Shown here in pieces: positions 12,921 through 47,055 of a DNA stretch of 64,000 nucleotides. The translations under genes were made by a program, and so were the position numbers. Position 1 is the first letter of the stretch. Each line of letters begins with the position of its first letter. This DNA is from Engraulis encrasicolus (Eukaryota > Chordata > Actinopteri > Clupeiformes > Engraulidae): NCBI RefSeq assembly GCF_034702125.1, contig NC_085878.1:15571740-15635739 (forward strand). Reading direction: 5' to 3'. Below the pieces are notes generated by a model. That model was not told the origin of the DNA. It made no database searches and saw only the letters and a list, made by a program, of their open reading frames with translations.

Positions 12921-14260
12921 AGTAGTTATGCAATACTATGTCAGAAACATGATTTTCTATTCTGCTTATCCAGATCTCATGAGCACAATAGGCTACCTCA
13001 CCTCTACCCATCTACATTTTCATGAGACAAAAGGCTAATCTGTTGCAATCATGCAAGGCTGGGGAGTGAAGTGAGCGTGGGTGGTCTACATAGATCAGTG
13101 TTTCCCTCAGAGAAAAACCTATTCACCGTTGTTTTGCTTTACCACCAATTAATGTAATTATGCAGGCTAAATTGAACAAGGCGGAAATCGAATACCCATT
13201 TCCACTTGTTATTAACGGTGTAAAGTGGCGAGTGTGGAGGAAAGTGGTGTGTTACCGTAAAATAGACCAACACATAAAATTACAGTACACAGTTCAATTC
13301 ATCCGCACAGTTTGGGAAATGGCCATGGGGACATAATAGAAATGGTGCAGTGTACTATCCATTTGTTCTGCACTGAAGCACATGTAGCTCCTTCAGGGCT
13401 TGGTGTACAAGACAAGCAAGTGGCTCAGATAATGGCACAGGCAAGACACCAACCCCAAGAGAGCGCATATTATGCAATCAAGTGGATGGAACACGTGCCC
13501 AGCCCCAGCCCCAGCCGCAAGACAGCCACAGTTTGATGAGGGAAGATAAGCTAAGCCTTAATGTAATTACACCACACCACCACAAACAAAATGTGCAATT
13601 ATGAGAATTTATTGTTTTGTTGTTTTTTTTCCCTAGATGTTGTCCTCATGTGTTCCGAAATGGTCAATCATGTTCTGTTCATGGCTGTTGTTCATAGACG
13701 ATGCAACTTAATCTGATCAAATACTTCAATAATGAAGCCAGATGAGGGGAAACAGGGTTGGGTCTCTTATTATTTTTAGCAGCACTGTCATGATGATGAT
13801 GATGATGATTTCTCTTCCATGGAATTGGCCTCGGCCCTGACCAAGAGTGGCAGCAAAAGTTCAAGGAGTTGTGTAGGCCTATGCTAATGTCCATTAAAGA
13901 CTAGGAATCAGTGTGTTTGTACATACATAAGGGGTTTTTGAACGCCATCATGATAATTAAGCATGATTATGATAATTATGATGCTGGCTGCCATTTGTAA
14001 GTGATTTAATTTTCTGCAAACGTAATTATGTATTTTCAGATGTTTGCCATGTCCATTTTCCTACTTTATTTTTTCACTGTGGGGAATCTAAAAGTTATCT
14101 GAGGAGCTCAAGGATTCTCAGAGAACCTTTAGGGGTTCCCCTACAATGGCTAACTGAAGAGTCCTTGAAGAACCTTTGGGTTCTTACGGAAGGTCCTCTG
14201 AGGAACCTCCAAGAAAACCTCAGGGTTCTTCCAAGAACTAACTTGTCACATTTTACTTGC

Positions 14261-14395
14261 CAGGGCCGCTGACACCTTTGGTCGGGCCCAGGACAAAGTT
14301 CTCTGAAAGGGCCCCCTCTCGCAATACATACAATGTAATGAGAACCCAATTCTGGGCCCCTCTTCTTCCTGGGCCCAGGACACCTGACCCCTTTG
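14261..14395 (-). mobile_element. GC-rich hAT-like fragment (CAGGGCCGCTGAC end)
   Basis: It begins CAGGGCCGCTGACA and carries GGGCCC blocks and CCCAATTCTGGGCCCC. It is the reverse complement of the element at 23708-23868 and related to 38655-38916. It lies between stretches rich in GGTTCTTCCAAGAACC-type self-complementary motifs, which may be part of an older element. Confidence 0.6.
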
Positions 14396-15578
14396 TCCTC
14401 TCTTGTCGGCTTTACTGCTTATCACTATTTAGAGAACTTTTTCATGGTCTCTGTTTACCCCACAATAGTAAACCGAAGCTTCTTTGGAGAACTTTCAATG
14501 TTTAACGTGGACTCCTTTATCTGGATGCACTCAAATAGCAGAATAATCTTACATCATACAACACCAATGTCTCCCATTTCAGTATTTTTGAAGATGGCTT
14601 TAAAGTAAAGTGAAACTCAAAGGTTTTCAAGGCCCAATCAAAGATCGACTACTTACAACTTCTTTGACTAACGTGACCTGGGTGAATGTGAATCTTCACA
14701 GACCTGTGCAAACATTTATTTTCGTGTTTTGTGCAATTAAGCTTTTCCCCGCGCCTCTGTATGCATGTGTCCTATTCTGTTATATTGAAGAAGGAAGCAC
14801 AAGAGCCAAGGGAGTCAAGGCAGACTTCTGAGCCACAGTTCCCGTCCTGACCCTCTTATTAACATTTCTCAGTGCTCAGAAATGTTACTCAGAAAACCTT
14901 AAGTCATGAGGACATGGTTTGTTGTGCATTGGTGTTCAACGGTGCATCTCAGCTCTTACGAATCTTGGCCCTGTCCATAACATTATTTTTTCATCTTGCC
15001 AATGTGATTATCAAACCAAAACACAATGCTGTGCAAAGACAGTCTCATGACTGGTAGATATATTTAGGCCTAAACAATTCCAAAGACCCCATGCCCCTGT
15101 GGGATTTTGGGTGTTTTTTTTGTCTGTTTTGCATCTTTGCCCCTGTCTCTGCTAGACTGTCAGTCTATGCGGGCAAAATAGAGCAACCATGTTTGGTATT
15201 CTACAACACCAGTCACTAAAAAGTTTGGAGATTCGAGAATGTGCATGGTTTTCATACTGCATGGTCCCTAAGGTCAAAGAATGATTTCTGCTCCTCCAGT
15301 AAAAATGGTGCTTTACCATCATTGATGCATTCAACAGACATACTATACTACAAGTTTGTACTAGGTTTTTTTTTTCTTTAAACAGATGTTTATCCATTTG
15401 CGCCCTTGAGATGTGACTTGGGGTGGAAGTTGTAGATCTTACGCAGCACATATTGCACACTGACTCATCAGTCAACCGCTGTAGTCCTGGAAGACCTTCC
15501 TGCACAGTAGCCCATTACCCTGATGCTTTACCTCCAACGCAGACAGATCCTCTTGATTCAGATATGCTGAAAAGGCAT

Positions 15579-15902
15579 GTGAAGTGAAAGCAAAAGCCCA
15601 TATGGGAAACTCCGACTCCCATTGCCATCGTGACACAGCACTACACAGCACACAAGTGCACACACTGCACACAACAAAATTGTATTTATGCCTCACCCGT
15701 GCAAGGAGGCAGCCCCCAATGGTGCATGAAAGGGAGCAGTGCAGCAGCACGGTACCATGCTCAGGGTACCTCAGTCGTGGAGAAGGAGGATGGGGGAGAG
15801 CACTGGTTAACTACTCCCTCCACCAACCCGCCGGGTTGGGTGTCGAACTGGCAATCTTTGGGCTACAAGTCTGATGCCCTAACCACTTACTCATGACTGC
15901 CC
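15579..15902 (-). mobile_element. tRNA-derived SINE, family A, copy 1
   Basis: Read on the minus strand it starts with a tRNA-like head (an A-box-like stretch in AGTGGTTAGGGCATCAGACT and a B-box-like stretch) and continues through TTGGTGGAGGGAGTAGTTAA to a tail with GACAATGGGAGT-type sequence. About 320 bp are shared in inverse orientation with 19010-19314. This is a SINE and not a functional tRNA gene. Confidence 0.8.
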
Positions 15903-16725
15903 AAATGTGTAATTGCACCCCAGCTTTAGAGTCCTGGGAGATGCCAGTTGGAGACATTTCTGCTCAGTTTCTAACAATGCCCCCAGGTCAGACATCCAAA
16001 GAGCCTTTAAGTTCTCCACAATTATAAGTCACACCCACCGACAGTGTCTGGTAGAAAAACACCGCCCCCTGGAGGTCATGTAAAATATCACATGCAGGCA
16101 TGAAGATACAGTACCATGAAACTATCAGTAGGCCTACAGGTACAGGTAGTAGATGTATAACGTTCATTATGTCTAACTGTTTTAATAACGCTTAGGTTTA
16201 TATTTTACTTCAGACTTGTAAAAGTTTTCTATCTTTTACCTGACATGTTTTGACGGTATAGCTTCCATCTTCATCAGAGGGTCACATAGATGTTGATGTG
16301 TGACGTGCTCTAAAATTAGTTGATGTTGTTCCCACACCTGGACCACCATCCTAAGAGGACAACTCTAACAGCAGGAGGTGTGACCAATCTGTCATAATTG
16401 ACAGGGATGTCACATCTCCACGACAACATCAGCTGATTTTTAAGCACCTCACACATCAACATCCATGTTACCCCCGATGAAGACGGAAGACACAGTACAC
16501 AATATGTCAATCAATTGTATAATAGAACTTCCTATAGGCCTACCTACCTCGGAGAAGGCATCACCAGAAGCATGCAGGTTCCAGTTTAGTTGTCTTGGCA
16601 ATTGTCTCATCCTTCAGCCCAAATGCAAGTGTAGTTTCGAAAGGTTGCTCTCTCTCCCTCCACTCAGACTGTGAGCCGTCACTGCATCCTGACATGACCT
16701 GTCAGTCAGGAGTCAGGACCCACAG

Positions 16726-16727
<2 letters not shown>

Positions 16728-16792
<65 letters not shown>
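16728..16792. repeat. (GA)n microsatellite
   Basis: About 32 perfect GA units. Confidence 0.97.
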
Positions 16793-16797
<5 letters not shown>

Positions 16798-17737
16798 TGG
16801 GCCGGGGGATGTAGTATCCAGTGAGGCTCTGGCTGACTGACAACATGTTTGCTCTGCTGTCGAGGGAACCAGTCATCCGTCATGCTGTATGTCAGTCATG
16901 CCTTGTGTGGTGTGGTTTGTGGTGCAGGACAGCTACCTTAACACTACACTACGTGTCTCCTGGGTCCACTACATTTACACTATTGGTGTTGGGTTGTGAC
17001 ATTGCTGTCTGAGTACAGAGTCATGGCTGTCTGAGTAGTTCCCCCGCAACTTGAAGGTCACAGGACTTGATAATTAGGTAATTAGCAGTGTTTGCTGAGA
17101 GCTCTGATTTGATCCATAATTAGCGAGCTAAGTGGCTGGGAGGAAGGTGCTTTCATTCATCACTGTGTCCTCAGTTTTTTAATACAAAGCATCTAGACTA
17201 GAACTGATCTGTGACACTTTCATTCATTCATAGTCCCCTAAGGGGACAATCGTGACCATGCAATTAGGCCTCTCTGAAAATACTTGCACATGCCATCAAT
17301 ACCCATGTAACTACAGAGATGTGAGCTTGTGGTTTGGAAGGTCATTGGTAAAACTAAAATATGGTGCTTGGGAGCTTTTATATTTTCATAATATATACAC
17401 GTAGGTAGGTACTTTAATAACATATGTCTATGTTATGTCTATGCCAAGGATATATGAAATAGGACAAACAGAAACTGTGTGCCATGTTTATGGATGAAAA
17501 GAGAGAGGTGGAATGTTTCGTTTGTTTTAAACGACAAACAGCTTCCTTATGGTAAGAATTCAAATTGAAAACAAGGTTGAAATAAGGATGTGATGGAGTG
17601 CCTGGTTGTGGGTGTGCTCTGGTTGTCTTACCATTGTTGACATGGTCAAAGAACACGTCTGCTATTCTGGAGGACTGGGTTTGAAGCTGGGTGGACTAAC
17701 CCTCCTCCACTGCTCTACAAATAGCGTCAGAAGTGGG

Positions 17738-17915
17738 ATGGGTTGGCCCCACCATGGCTCTAACGGTAGGGCACTGGGCTGCTACGTGAGTTACTCAAGT
17801 GTGATTCCGGCCCGGGTCCTTTGCCAAACCTTCCCCATCTCTCTCTCGCCACTGATTTTTGTCCAATCTCTCACTGTCCTATCATAAATAAACTAATAAA
17901 AGACCATTTTTTTTA
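17738..17915 (+). mobile_element. tRNA-derived SINE, family B, copy 3
   Basis: The head has GGCTCTAACGGTAGGGCACT (A-box region) and GTGATTCCGGCCC (degenerate B box). The body has CTTCCCCATCTCTCTCTC and CACTGTCCTATCATAAATAA, then an A/T-rich tail. Confidence 0.75.
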
Positions 17916-18774
17916 ATCTTTTTAAATAAGTGGGATGGGTTATCGCGAGGCGGCCATTGGAGACACACCTAGTGTACTGTGTGAGCCATATGAGGGATAT
18001 TATGGGTGGGTCAGCTTGTATCTGATTTTTACACCTCTAGGTGGCAATGCTGACCAATCTAGTGAAACGAACCCCATCAGATTCAGTAAGAATTTCAATT
18101 TCAGACCACCATGTAGGATTTGAATGAATGGATGGATTTGAACTGTGTGTTTGTAATAATGAATTTTCATAATCTGTGCATCCGTTTTTGTGAAAACTCA
18201 CAGCCTTGGCTTCACTGTCTACATGAGGTTTTGAAGGTACTCTTGTTAGGTGAAGGCTTCTACAGTAAGAAAAGCAACAGCACCAGTGGCTTCAAAGTGG
18301 ACCAAATTGTTCAGCATGGTCTTGTGTCAGTGGGGTCATTAGGGTGGTTGTATAGATTGAGGCACAAAATTAGCTTAGCCCAGCACTTTGCTGTGCGCCA
18401 GCCAGTGTTGATGGGGCTTACACTTTGACAACAGCCATTAATCGCCAAGGCCAGGAGAGAGATCAATGACAAGTGTCAACATGAATGCAGTGCCCACCAG
18501 ACTATCGAGCGCAGCGCAGTAATTCTACCTGGAGTGCCCGGGCATTTCCATTTTTGACTTTGACCGCCGTGTGATGGATAGAAACTTGCCCTCTGACGTG
18601 GCCCAGCGCTAAGTGATTACCAGGGGTTCCTCAGCTCCGGATATGGCGCTGCCAATATGTGAGTATATATTCTGGTGGTCGTACTCCACTCTCTGTTCCT
18701 TCATTTTAATTTACTTTTTATGGGGGTTTACACCTCTGAAGACTCAGAGGATATAGATATATAATAATACCTCA

Positions 18775-19357
18775 CAGGGGTCAGCCCTGGGTTCCCATAG
18801 CATAGGCTACAGGCTAGATGTCTGCAGCCTAGGGCCCCCCACCTGCCAGGGGTCTCCTGATTGGTCAAAAGTGAGAAATTGCAGAGTTATGATAAGATGC
18901 AGTATTTAAATTAATTGTGTTTAGTACAGTTAATAGGCATGTTATCCTTAATTCCTAGCTTGTAATTATGACACTGTCTACGTAAATTTGTCACAAAATT
19001 GACCTTACCGGCAGCCATGGTTAAGTGGTTAGGACGTCAGACTTGTAGCCCAAAGGTTGCCAGTTTGACTCCCGACCCGCCAGGTTGGTGGGGGGAGTAA
19101 TTAACCAATGCTCTCCCCCATCCTCCTCCATGACTGAGGAACCTGCACTGCTCCCTTGCAGCGCTATTGGGGGCTGCCCCCTTGCACGGGTGTGGCATAA
19201 AATGCAATTTCGTTATGTGCAGTGTGCAGTGAACACTTGTTTGCTGTGAAGTGCTGTGTCACAATGACAATGGGAGTTGGAGTTTAGCAGGTGGGTTTTC
19301 ACTTTCACTTCACTTCAATTTAGCCTAGGGGCCCCAGGCCATCTTAATCCGGTCCTG
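18775..19357 (-). mobile_element. GC-rich hAT-like element carrying a nested SINE
   Basis: Reverse-oriented relative of the element at 20139-20434. They share TTATCCTTAATTCCTAGCT and GACACTGTCTA, and the end GGCCATCTTAATCCGG. Here the element is split by the family-A SINE at 19010-19314. The left boundary is approximate and I could not confirm a target duplication. Confidence 0.6.
19010..19314 (+). mobile_element. tRNA-derived SINE, family A, copy 2
   Basis: tRNA-like head: GTTAAGTGGTTAGGACG (A-box region) and CCAGTTTGACTCCCGACCC (B-box region), then a GGGGGGAGTAATTAACCA body, a segment with GTGCAGTGTGCAGTGAACAC, and the end GACAATGGGAGTTGGAG. Matches copy 1 at 15579 in inverse orientation. 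Confidence 0.85.
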
Positions 19358-20002
19358 CCCACAGCCCATTGGTTCCATAGATCTATGTTCCTCTTTTTTT
19401 TTAAAAACACTTTTTTCTCTAAGTGAATTCAATGCTAAGTCATTTTTTAAAGAATACCACATTTAAAAGAATGATTCAGAGTGTAACGGTATGCTACATC
19501 CCGCAACCCTATGTTGGAGTAGTAGGCTAGTGTAGGAAGGGGTCAACGGGGCCTTATGTTCCCAATTACCTAAAAGCTACACTCCAGCTCAGTCAACGGC
19601 TACTAGATCGTATTGGCTATAATTGACGCAACACTTAGTGACGCAACACCTTCACCGTAGCTTTAGGCTAGGAGCAATACAATAGCCTCTCATTTCTGAG
19701 CTCAGGAAAAATCAGGAACTCCTCCCACTTTGTCGGGAAGCAAACAACCAGTAGCAAACCAAGAGAGGCGGGTCAGTCATGCTATTTGGGAAACGTTAAT
19801 TGTTATGCTCTTGGTCAGACCAAGTCTGGAAGAGATTTTAACGTTTATGATAATCAGGCTATCCAACTGCTACCTTGATGAAAAACCCGCTGGAACATCA
19901 CTCTCAGGCTCTGGCAGTGGCAGTGTGGTCAGATGGCTGATCTTGTTATGCTTTTACACCATGCGTTTGATCCTCACAGGTATCGACCAGCTGGTAGCAG
20001 GT

Positions 20003-20130
20003 ATGGCCTGGTGTGGTGTGGTGTGGTGTGGCGTGGAATAATGGTTTGCTGTAATGTCGTGTGGAGTGGTGTCTTGTGATGAGGAGTGTGGTGAGGTGCC
20101 GTGGTGTGATGTGATGTGGCGTGTGTGGTG
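20003..20130 (+). repeat. TGGTG-rich degenerate repeat
   Basis: About 125 bp of GTGTGG/GTGATG-type pentamer and decamer variants directly before a hAT-like element. Confidence 0.7.
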
Positions 20131-20138
20131 TAGACTGT

Positions 20139-20434
20139 CAGGGTCGGATTAAGATGGCCTGGGCCCCTAGACAAAAGGTTGCTGTGGGCCCCCCGGAAGG
20201 CAAATTTTGCGGGGTTTTTTTTTTTTTTTTTTACATAGACAGTGTCATAATTGTGAGCTAGGAATTAAGGATAACATATCTACCAACGTTACTTGATATG
20301 GCAGATCCGTTTTTCAATATCGCATCCTATCACTAGTTTATCATATCAATATTTTTCACTTGTGGCCAGTCGGCGAGCCCCTGGCAGGTGGGGCCACTAG
20401 GCTGCAGCCATATCTGTGCGTTAATCCGGCCCTG
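20139..20434 (+). mobile_element. GC-rich hAT-like element, 296 bp
   Basis: It begins CAGGGTCGGATTAAGATGGC and ends TTAATCCGGCCCTG, so the terminal inverted repeats are CAGGG(T/C)CGGATTAA. The flanks TAGACTGT (20131-20138) and TAGACTGC (20435-20442) match at seven of eight bases, consistent with the 8-bp target duplication of hAT transposons. There is no transposase frame. Confidence 0.8.
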
Positions 20435-21170
20435 TAGACTGCCTGTCCTCAATTCACTCCTCCTGTCTGCAGGCCACCTGCCAGAGCCACGTGTCTCCAT
20501 CAAGCCAGTCATGCAAATGGGCCAGAGGTGGCCAGCTGTTCCCCACATCTGCACTGTTGGCTTGACATCTACTTATTTACACACGTTTGTTCCTTAATAG
20601 GCACATGTGGAAAGCTAGTGTTTCTTTTTAGGAAGTAGATGCATTTAATAATGCTTTGAGGGTGTGTGCAGATACTGTGCAGGGAGGAAGCTTATGATGT
20701 TGTCTGATCAGATTACATTTTTACATCACATTTGATAGTTTAATCCAGAGCGGTTTAAACAACATGTGTGAGAACAATACAGAATACACAGGGCGTAACA
20801 AGGTATGTGCAGGTGAGTGAGTTTAGCTTGTTATCACAGTGTAGCAACATGTTAAATGTCCTATGACATGATATAAACATGATATAGGGCACTTACAATC
20901 TGCTGCTTCCTTAGAGAATAGAAAAAGTGGTTATGTGGTTTCCTGCACATCTTCGTCTGAGGAGTATCTTTCAAAGGAATTTAAAGGTCACTTTCTGAGG
21001 AGAGTGTGAGGTGGTTGATCCTATTCCTGCATTCTCAGCAGGTGCCAGGCAGTGGGCCTCCTAAATGCACCTGAAGAAGGCCTACTAGCCTTAAACGATG
21101 ACGGGTCTGACTGTAGCAAAAGACTACCACATTTCCAAGTCTTCCAGCAAAATATTACCTGGAAAAGGCT

Positions 21171-21202
21171 GTGTGTGTGCGTGCGTGCGTGCGTGCGTGC
21201 GA

Positions 21203-21280
<78 letters not shown>
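21171..21280. repeat. Compound (TGCG)n-(GA)n microsatellite
   Basis: About 15 TGCG tetramers (to 21232) run directly into about 22 GA units. It lies 1.4 kb upstream of the chrna7 start codon. Confidence 0.95.
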
Positions 21281-21281
<1 letters not shown>

Positions 21282-22688
21282 TGCGTGCTGGTGCACATGT
21301 GTGCGTGTCCTAATCAGCATGTGAGGAGGAGGCTTCTCAGCTCCCTCTGAGGGTTTAGTCAGTGCTGAAGGCACACTGTATTTAATTCACCACATGAGAT
21401 GTCAGTGTATTTCAGTGTCTTTGACACTGACATATAACCCATAAATGGTGTAAACATCATGCATAAGGGTTAGCCAAATTTGATATTCATATCCACAGTC
21501 ATAGGCACTTCTGCAGCAAATGATATGAAGCCCCTTCCATATCAAGCCAGAGGTACCATGAACAGAATTAAGAAAAGCTGTGTAAGACCAAGTGGATAGA
21601 TTGCAGCAGCAAAGCCAAATAAATTGGTGAATGTGCCTGGTGCAAGGTTTGGCCAAGAATTTGTCACATTTCATGCCGCGTTATGAAACTGTTAGGCTTT
21701 GGGTAGGGGTGCCGGACCACACCTTGTCCTATTTTGGATGAAACTCAGTGTAATGTTGTTCCAGACCCCAACTTTTGATTTAGTCAATGATGTAATTTTT
21801 GTTTCTCTGTTGGTCAGGTCAGCTCATTTTTACTGCTGATGCTGACTGCTAAAAGATTCATTAAAAATGTGTCAGGTAGTTCAGGTAAGCCATCTGTCAC
21901 TGCAGTAAGAAGTTATTGTGCAGGGGGGAAAGACATTATGTAAACACGATTAAAATGCGATATTCAGTCACCTGAACCACTTTCTGCCAAATAATGAAAT
22001 ATTAATGAATACCATCAATAAACAGCCACATTGCAACAACTCTGGCAAGAATTCATCTGGAACAAGAAACTGCAATATTGCAGTTATGGCTGCACAGTGT
22101 GTATTTACAAATGCTTGAGGCGCTGATTTGTAAATCCGTGAAGGACAAATAAAACAGTATTAACTATGATAGAATTTATTTTCCTTCCACCTGTTTTAAT
22201 TTTCCAGGTTGTTTAATGTCATTTTATTTCTCAGCCATGGCCATGTACTGCCATGATAGTTTGTTGTGAAGTTCCAAGGCTCTTGTCCAGAACGTGACAG
22301 AATAATATGACCCGAGTTGGGTTGTGGGCAGTATAGTGGAGCACTTCATCCTAGCTACAGCATGCCACCTTCTCGCCGTCCGGGCTGATGACCGTCTCTC
22401 TACCCTGACCGATATTTGATTTACATGCCCATGGGTTAGCGGATCTCTGACACGGGCGATTCGCTCTGACGGCGCACTCCTTCTGAAATATAGCTGGGAT
22501 GGTGGGAGGCGGGACTCTGCAGCAGCCCACAACAATGTGCCGGGCAGCAAGAAAGAGTCCTGATACTAACCCAGACGTAGAGTGTCCGCGTGTGTGCTAT
22601 TGAGAAGTGGAATAAGAACATCCCATGAAGTTACTTTTTATATTTTTTTAACCAGCTTTCTTCGTTGCGTTCCCGCACCGGTTGCGTT

Positions 22689-43871
<21,183 letters not shown>

Positions 43872-45340
43872 GCCTGGTGGTGCCTCACTTCTTTCTACCC
43901 AACATTCAAGGTTGTGCTCGCTTACTGAGTCTCAATATAAAGTGACCTAAAAAGAACTGACTGAGCCAGTCACATTACAAAACACATTTCTAAGAATATA
44001 CAATAACGCTATTCACAGTAGATTCATCATTCAACATGATAATTGGCAAACAGCTGGAGTTACAACCAACGTGCATCTCAGTATGCATAAAAAGCACACA
44101 AAAACTACTGGCTCAGGTTGGGATGAGTTATCTGTTCAGCCTGGGATGGTTTTTAAATTGACAACCATAATTAAACCTCAGTATGGTAAACCAGCCTATA
44201 ATTTAAGACTTTCCTTTCAATCAGTGACTGTTGTCATTCTGTCTTAACGTTTCCTTGACACAAAAATCTAAAAAAAAAATTGTTTAAATCGCGTTCTATG
44301 AACCTCACCCACATTCACAAGGGTTTTTTATTTGAAACGTGTAAAAGGTGTCATTCAGAAATATTAGGTGCGACTTGCCACTGAAGTTGTCATACAATAT
44401 TATGTGCCACAATAGTGCTATTGGGACTTGCTATGCATATTGAAATCAATCATGCAGTCCTTTGCAATATATCACATACTGTACGTGTATATGCCACTTT
44501 GTGCAGTGGAAGTTTCAACATGTATCGCGGTGGGGTACTTTTTTTCCTTGAAATACCACTTAAACACAACAGGAATATGAGGCTTTGGACCGTATTTTTG
44601 ACTCAAGAAGCACCGACATACCGACATATTTTGCCAAAAGCAAATACAGTATACAGCATAACTATATTACAGCAATTCAATGGATTACAGCATTACCATA
44701 TATCTTCTTGCAGAGAACCTCTTACCATATACTGTACTATATATAGCCTATATTGTATCGTTTTTCTTCTATGTGTAAGGAATATATTTGAGTCTACTTT
44801 AAAAATAACCCCTCTACTATCTTAAATCAGTCATGACAGCTGTGATTATAACACTACTGTTCTATTTATCCTTTTTCTGCCAAATGCCGTAGCACTTTAT
44901 AACCCACACTTCTCACAGTTCCTAATGCACACATTTGGTTTTCAGTTTCACCCATCTTCTTCCAATGCATTGCAATGCATGTCACATACTTGTCTGCTGT
45001 CGTTCAAAATATACTGTACACACATATTCAAATTCAGTGGGGTGAAAAGCTACTGTACAGAAAAACACAAGTGTATGGGTGCCTCTTAAAGTAGCCTTTG
45101 GCATATGGTGTAATAGTGTTGTGATGTGTGTATTTTAGAGTGTTTAGAGCGCTTCCTTTTGGACACTGGGTAAATGTAAGCCTGTTTGGCCGTGCCTATG
45201 GGGTGCTCTGTCTGTGGTTGTGGTTGTGATCACGTGCATTATCTTATAAACACATAGTACTCATAACGGAATAGGTGTCACCAGTCTGTACTGTAGCAGT
45301 TTTGTCAAGATCAAGAAATAAATGTATTTTTCTAGACCAG
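43872..45340 (+). other. chrna7: chrna7 3'UTR (inferred)
   Basis: About 1.45 kb of repeat-poor, AT-rich sequence from the stop codon to just past the first strong AATAAA. A weaker ATTAAA-like signal near 44168 could give a short isoform. Confidence 0.55.
45317..45322 (+). terminator. chrna7: Poly(A) signal AATAAA
   Basis: AATAAA about 1.45 kb after the stop codon, followed within 40 nt by a GT-rich stretch (ACTGTGTGTCTTTGT) as expected downstream of a cleavage site. Confidence 0.65.
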
Positions 45341-46423
45341 GAAACTGTGTGTCTTTGTATATTTCTATGCCTATAACTCTGTGCCTCAACATGTCATAAT
45401 GTCCAAATGCATTAGTACTGACCTTACAAACAAAGCAGAGAGCCATGTATATTTGAGCCATGTTTGTATGAAAATAATATTGTATTGTAGAAACAGAATG
45501 ACCTTAGCTAACAACGTAATGTCAGTCTTTACACATTGTGTTACACCAAAAATCTGAGTGGTACAGATTCTGCAGATTTGATGAAAAACAAAACCCAAGA
45601 AACTAACTGAAGGCTAATGCCTCTCATCACACGGTAAAGGATCTGTGTATGCTGTATTATGCATCTCCTTCAAACTGATTCATTTCATACTTGTGTGAGA
45701 AATATTCTCCTGCACACACATCATGAAGATGTTAATGATTCTTTTGACAACTGTTGGGAAGACCTGTTTTGCCCTGTGTGGATACAGAAAGATCAGTTGT
45801 TCTTTCCACAGCAAAGCAATTAATAACCATTATGGCAAGATAATGTCTCTTTGCCAATGATGCACATCCAGTCAATTTCAAGGTTTACACTCCATCGTCG
45901 AACAAATGTTAATTGCTTTTCTTCTAGTGACTGTTGCGATGCAATAACAGTAAAAAATCCCCATCGTTTCATGGATTCCTCACTGTAGAAGAGGCAGAAA
46001 GAGAAGTGGTGTGTGTGAAATTGCCTTTGTTTGCGTTTTGAGGGGGTCTCTCTCTTCACGTCGCTCTGTTGACCTCAGTGTGTTTAATTGAACAACAGAT
46101 TCAACTTTAGATTGCGTTTGTTTTTTAAACTCTTCTGCCTTCAGGTTGGTTTACTCCCAAAATGTTTTTAGAATGTTTTTAAAGAAAAAAAAAAGACATT
46201 ATAAGAATACACAGATAAAGTTAGTGATTATATGATTAAAGACTTGGGTGCTATAAAGCCATATTTATTTTTCTATACTGGTATTGACATGCTCCAAAAC
46301 TACATTCTTCATTAGGCCAAGACGTTTAGTGCCACTTCTGACCACTACCACTTCTACATCACCACTCTGTACTGCTACTAGTAGTAGTGCTGCTACTAGC
46401 TGTGCTACTACGGGGTCACCCCT

Positions 46424-46530
46424 ATGTTCCCTGGGTCCTATGTTCCCCGGGTCCTATGTTCCCCGGGTCCTATGTTCCCCGGGCCCTATGTTCCCCGGGT
46501 CCTATGTTCCCCGGGTCCTATGTTCCCCTC
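46424..46530 (+). repeat. 16-bp minisatellite CCTATGTTCCCCGGGT
   Basis: About seven units, mostly exact, with CTGGGT and GGGCCC variants. Two units in the opposite orientation recur at 46802-46830. Confidence 0.92.
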
Positions 46531-46534
46531 CACT

Positions 46535-46579
46535 GGGGAACATAGGACCCTTTTTTCAAAAAAGGGTTCTATGTTCCCC
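46535..46579. repeat. Near-perfect hairpin, 22-bp arms
   Basis: GGGGAACATAGGACCCTTTTTT, a single C, then its reverse complement with one mismatch. The arm is one inverted minisatellite unit plus a T run. Confidence 0.92.
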
Positions 46580-46636
46580 ACTGCTTCAAAGTAGACTGCT
46601 GCCACATGGCAAAGTGCAGGCTGCTGTTGCAACTGT

Positions 46637-46768
46637 GACAGGTTAGGTTTAGGGATAGTTTTGATCAGGGCACAAATTGAAAACTCAGAAACATTGCATT
46701 ACTGACAGGTTAGGTTTAGGGATGGTTTTGGGAAGGGCACAATTTGAAAACTCGGAAACATACAACAT
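46637..46768 (+). repeat. Direct duplication of a 67-bp unit
   Basis: Two similar copies start at 46637 and 46704 with GACAGGTTAGGTTTAGGGAT. They share GGGCACAA and TTGAAAACTC and lie between the two oppositely oriented minisatellite blocks. Confidence 0.85.
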
Positions 46769-46845
46769 ACAACAAACATACTCGTTCCCATACAAAGACA
46801 GGGGAACATAGGACCCGGGGAACATAGGTACGCTCCCGCTACTAC

Positions 46846-46847
46846 TG

Positions 46848-46883
<36 letters not shown>

Positions 46884-47055
46884 TGACTACTATTACTACT
46901 ACTACTACGACTACTACTACTACTACTACTACTACTAATACTACTACCAGAGTCTGCACCTTATTGTCAATATTTGGTTCTATCATCATCAGCAGCAGAG
47001 ACATTACAATCATCATTATCATCATCAGCAGCAGCAGCAGCAGCATCATCATAGT
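46846..47055. repeat. Trinucleotide arrays (TAC)n, (ATC)n and (AGC)n
   Basis: TAC/CTA repeats run at 46846-46945 with GAC and TAT interruptions. A shorter CATCAT/CAGCAG mixture follows at about 46985-47055. Confidence 0.9.

Larger units (their letters stand above)
12921..22688. other. Intergenic region between the adamts7-like gene and chrna7
   Basis: No coding exon is supported here. It contains two copies of SINE family A (15579 and 19010), a family-B SINE (17738), GC-rich hAT-like elements (14261, 18775, 20139), (GA)n at 16728 and a TGCG/GA compound repeat at 21171. The last 250 bp before the chrna7 start are more GC-balanced and repeat-free, so the promoter and 5'UTR probably lie there. 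I see no clear TATA box, and the 5'UTR boundary cannot be set from sequence alone. Confidence 0.6.

Noticed and set aside
19010..19085. A functional tRNA gene
   Set aside because: The A and B boxes are degenerate, the acceptor stem does not pair, and the sequence continues into a repeated SINE body present elsewhere in the window.
21064..21110. A further copy of the CTGATGAAGG-type SINE seen at 36688
   Set aside because: Only a short CCTGAAGAAGGCC stretch is similar; the following body does not match.
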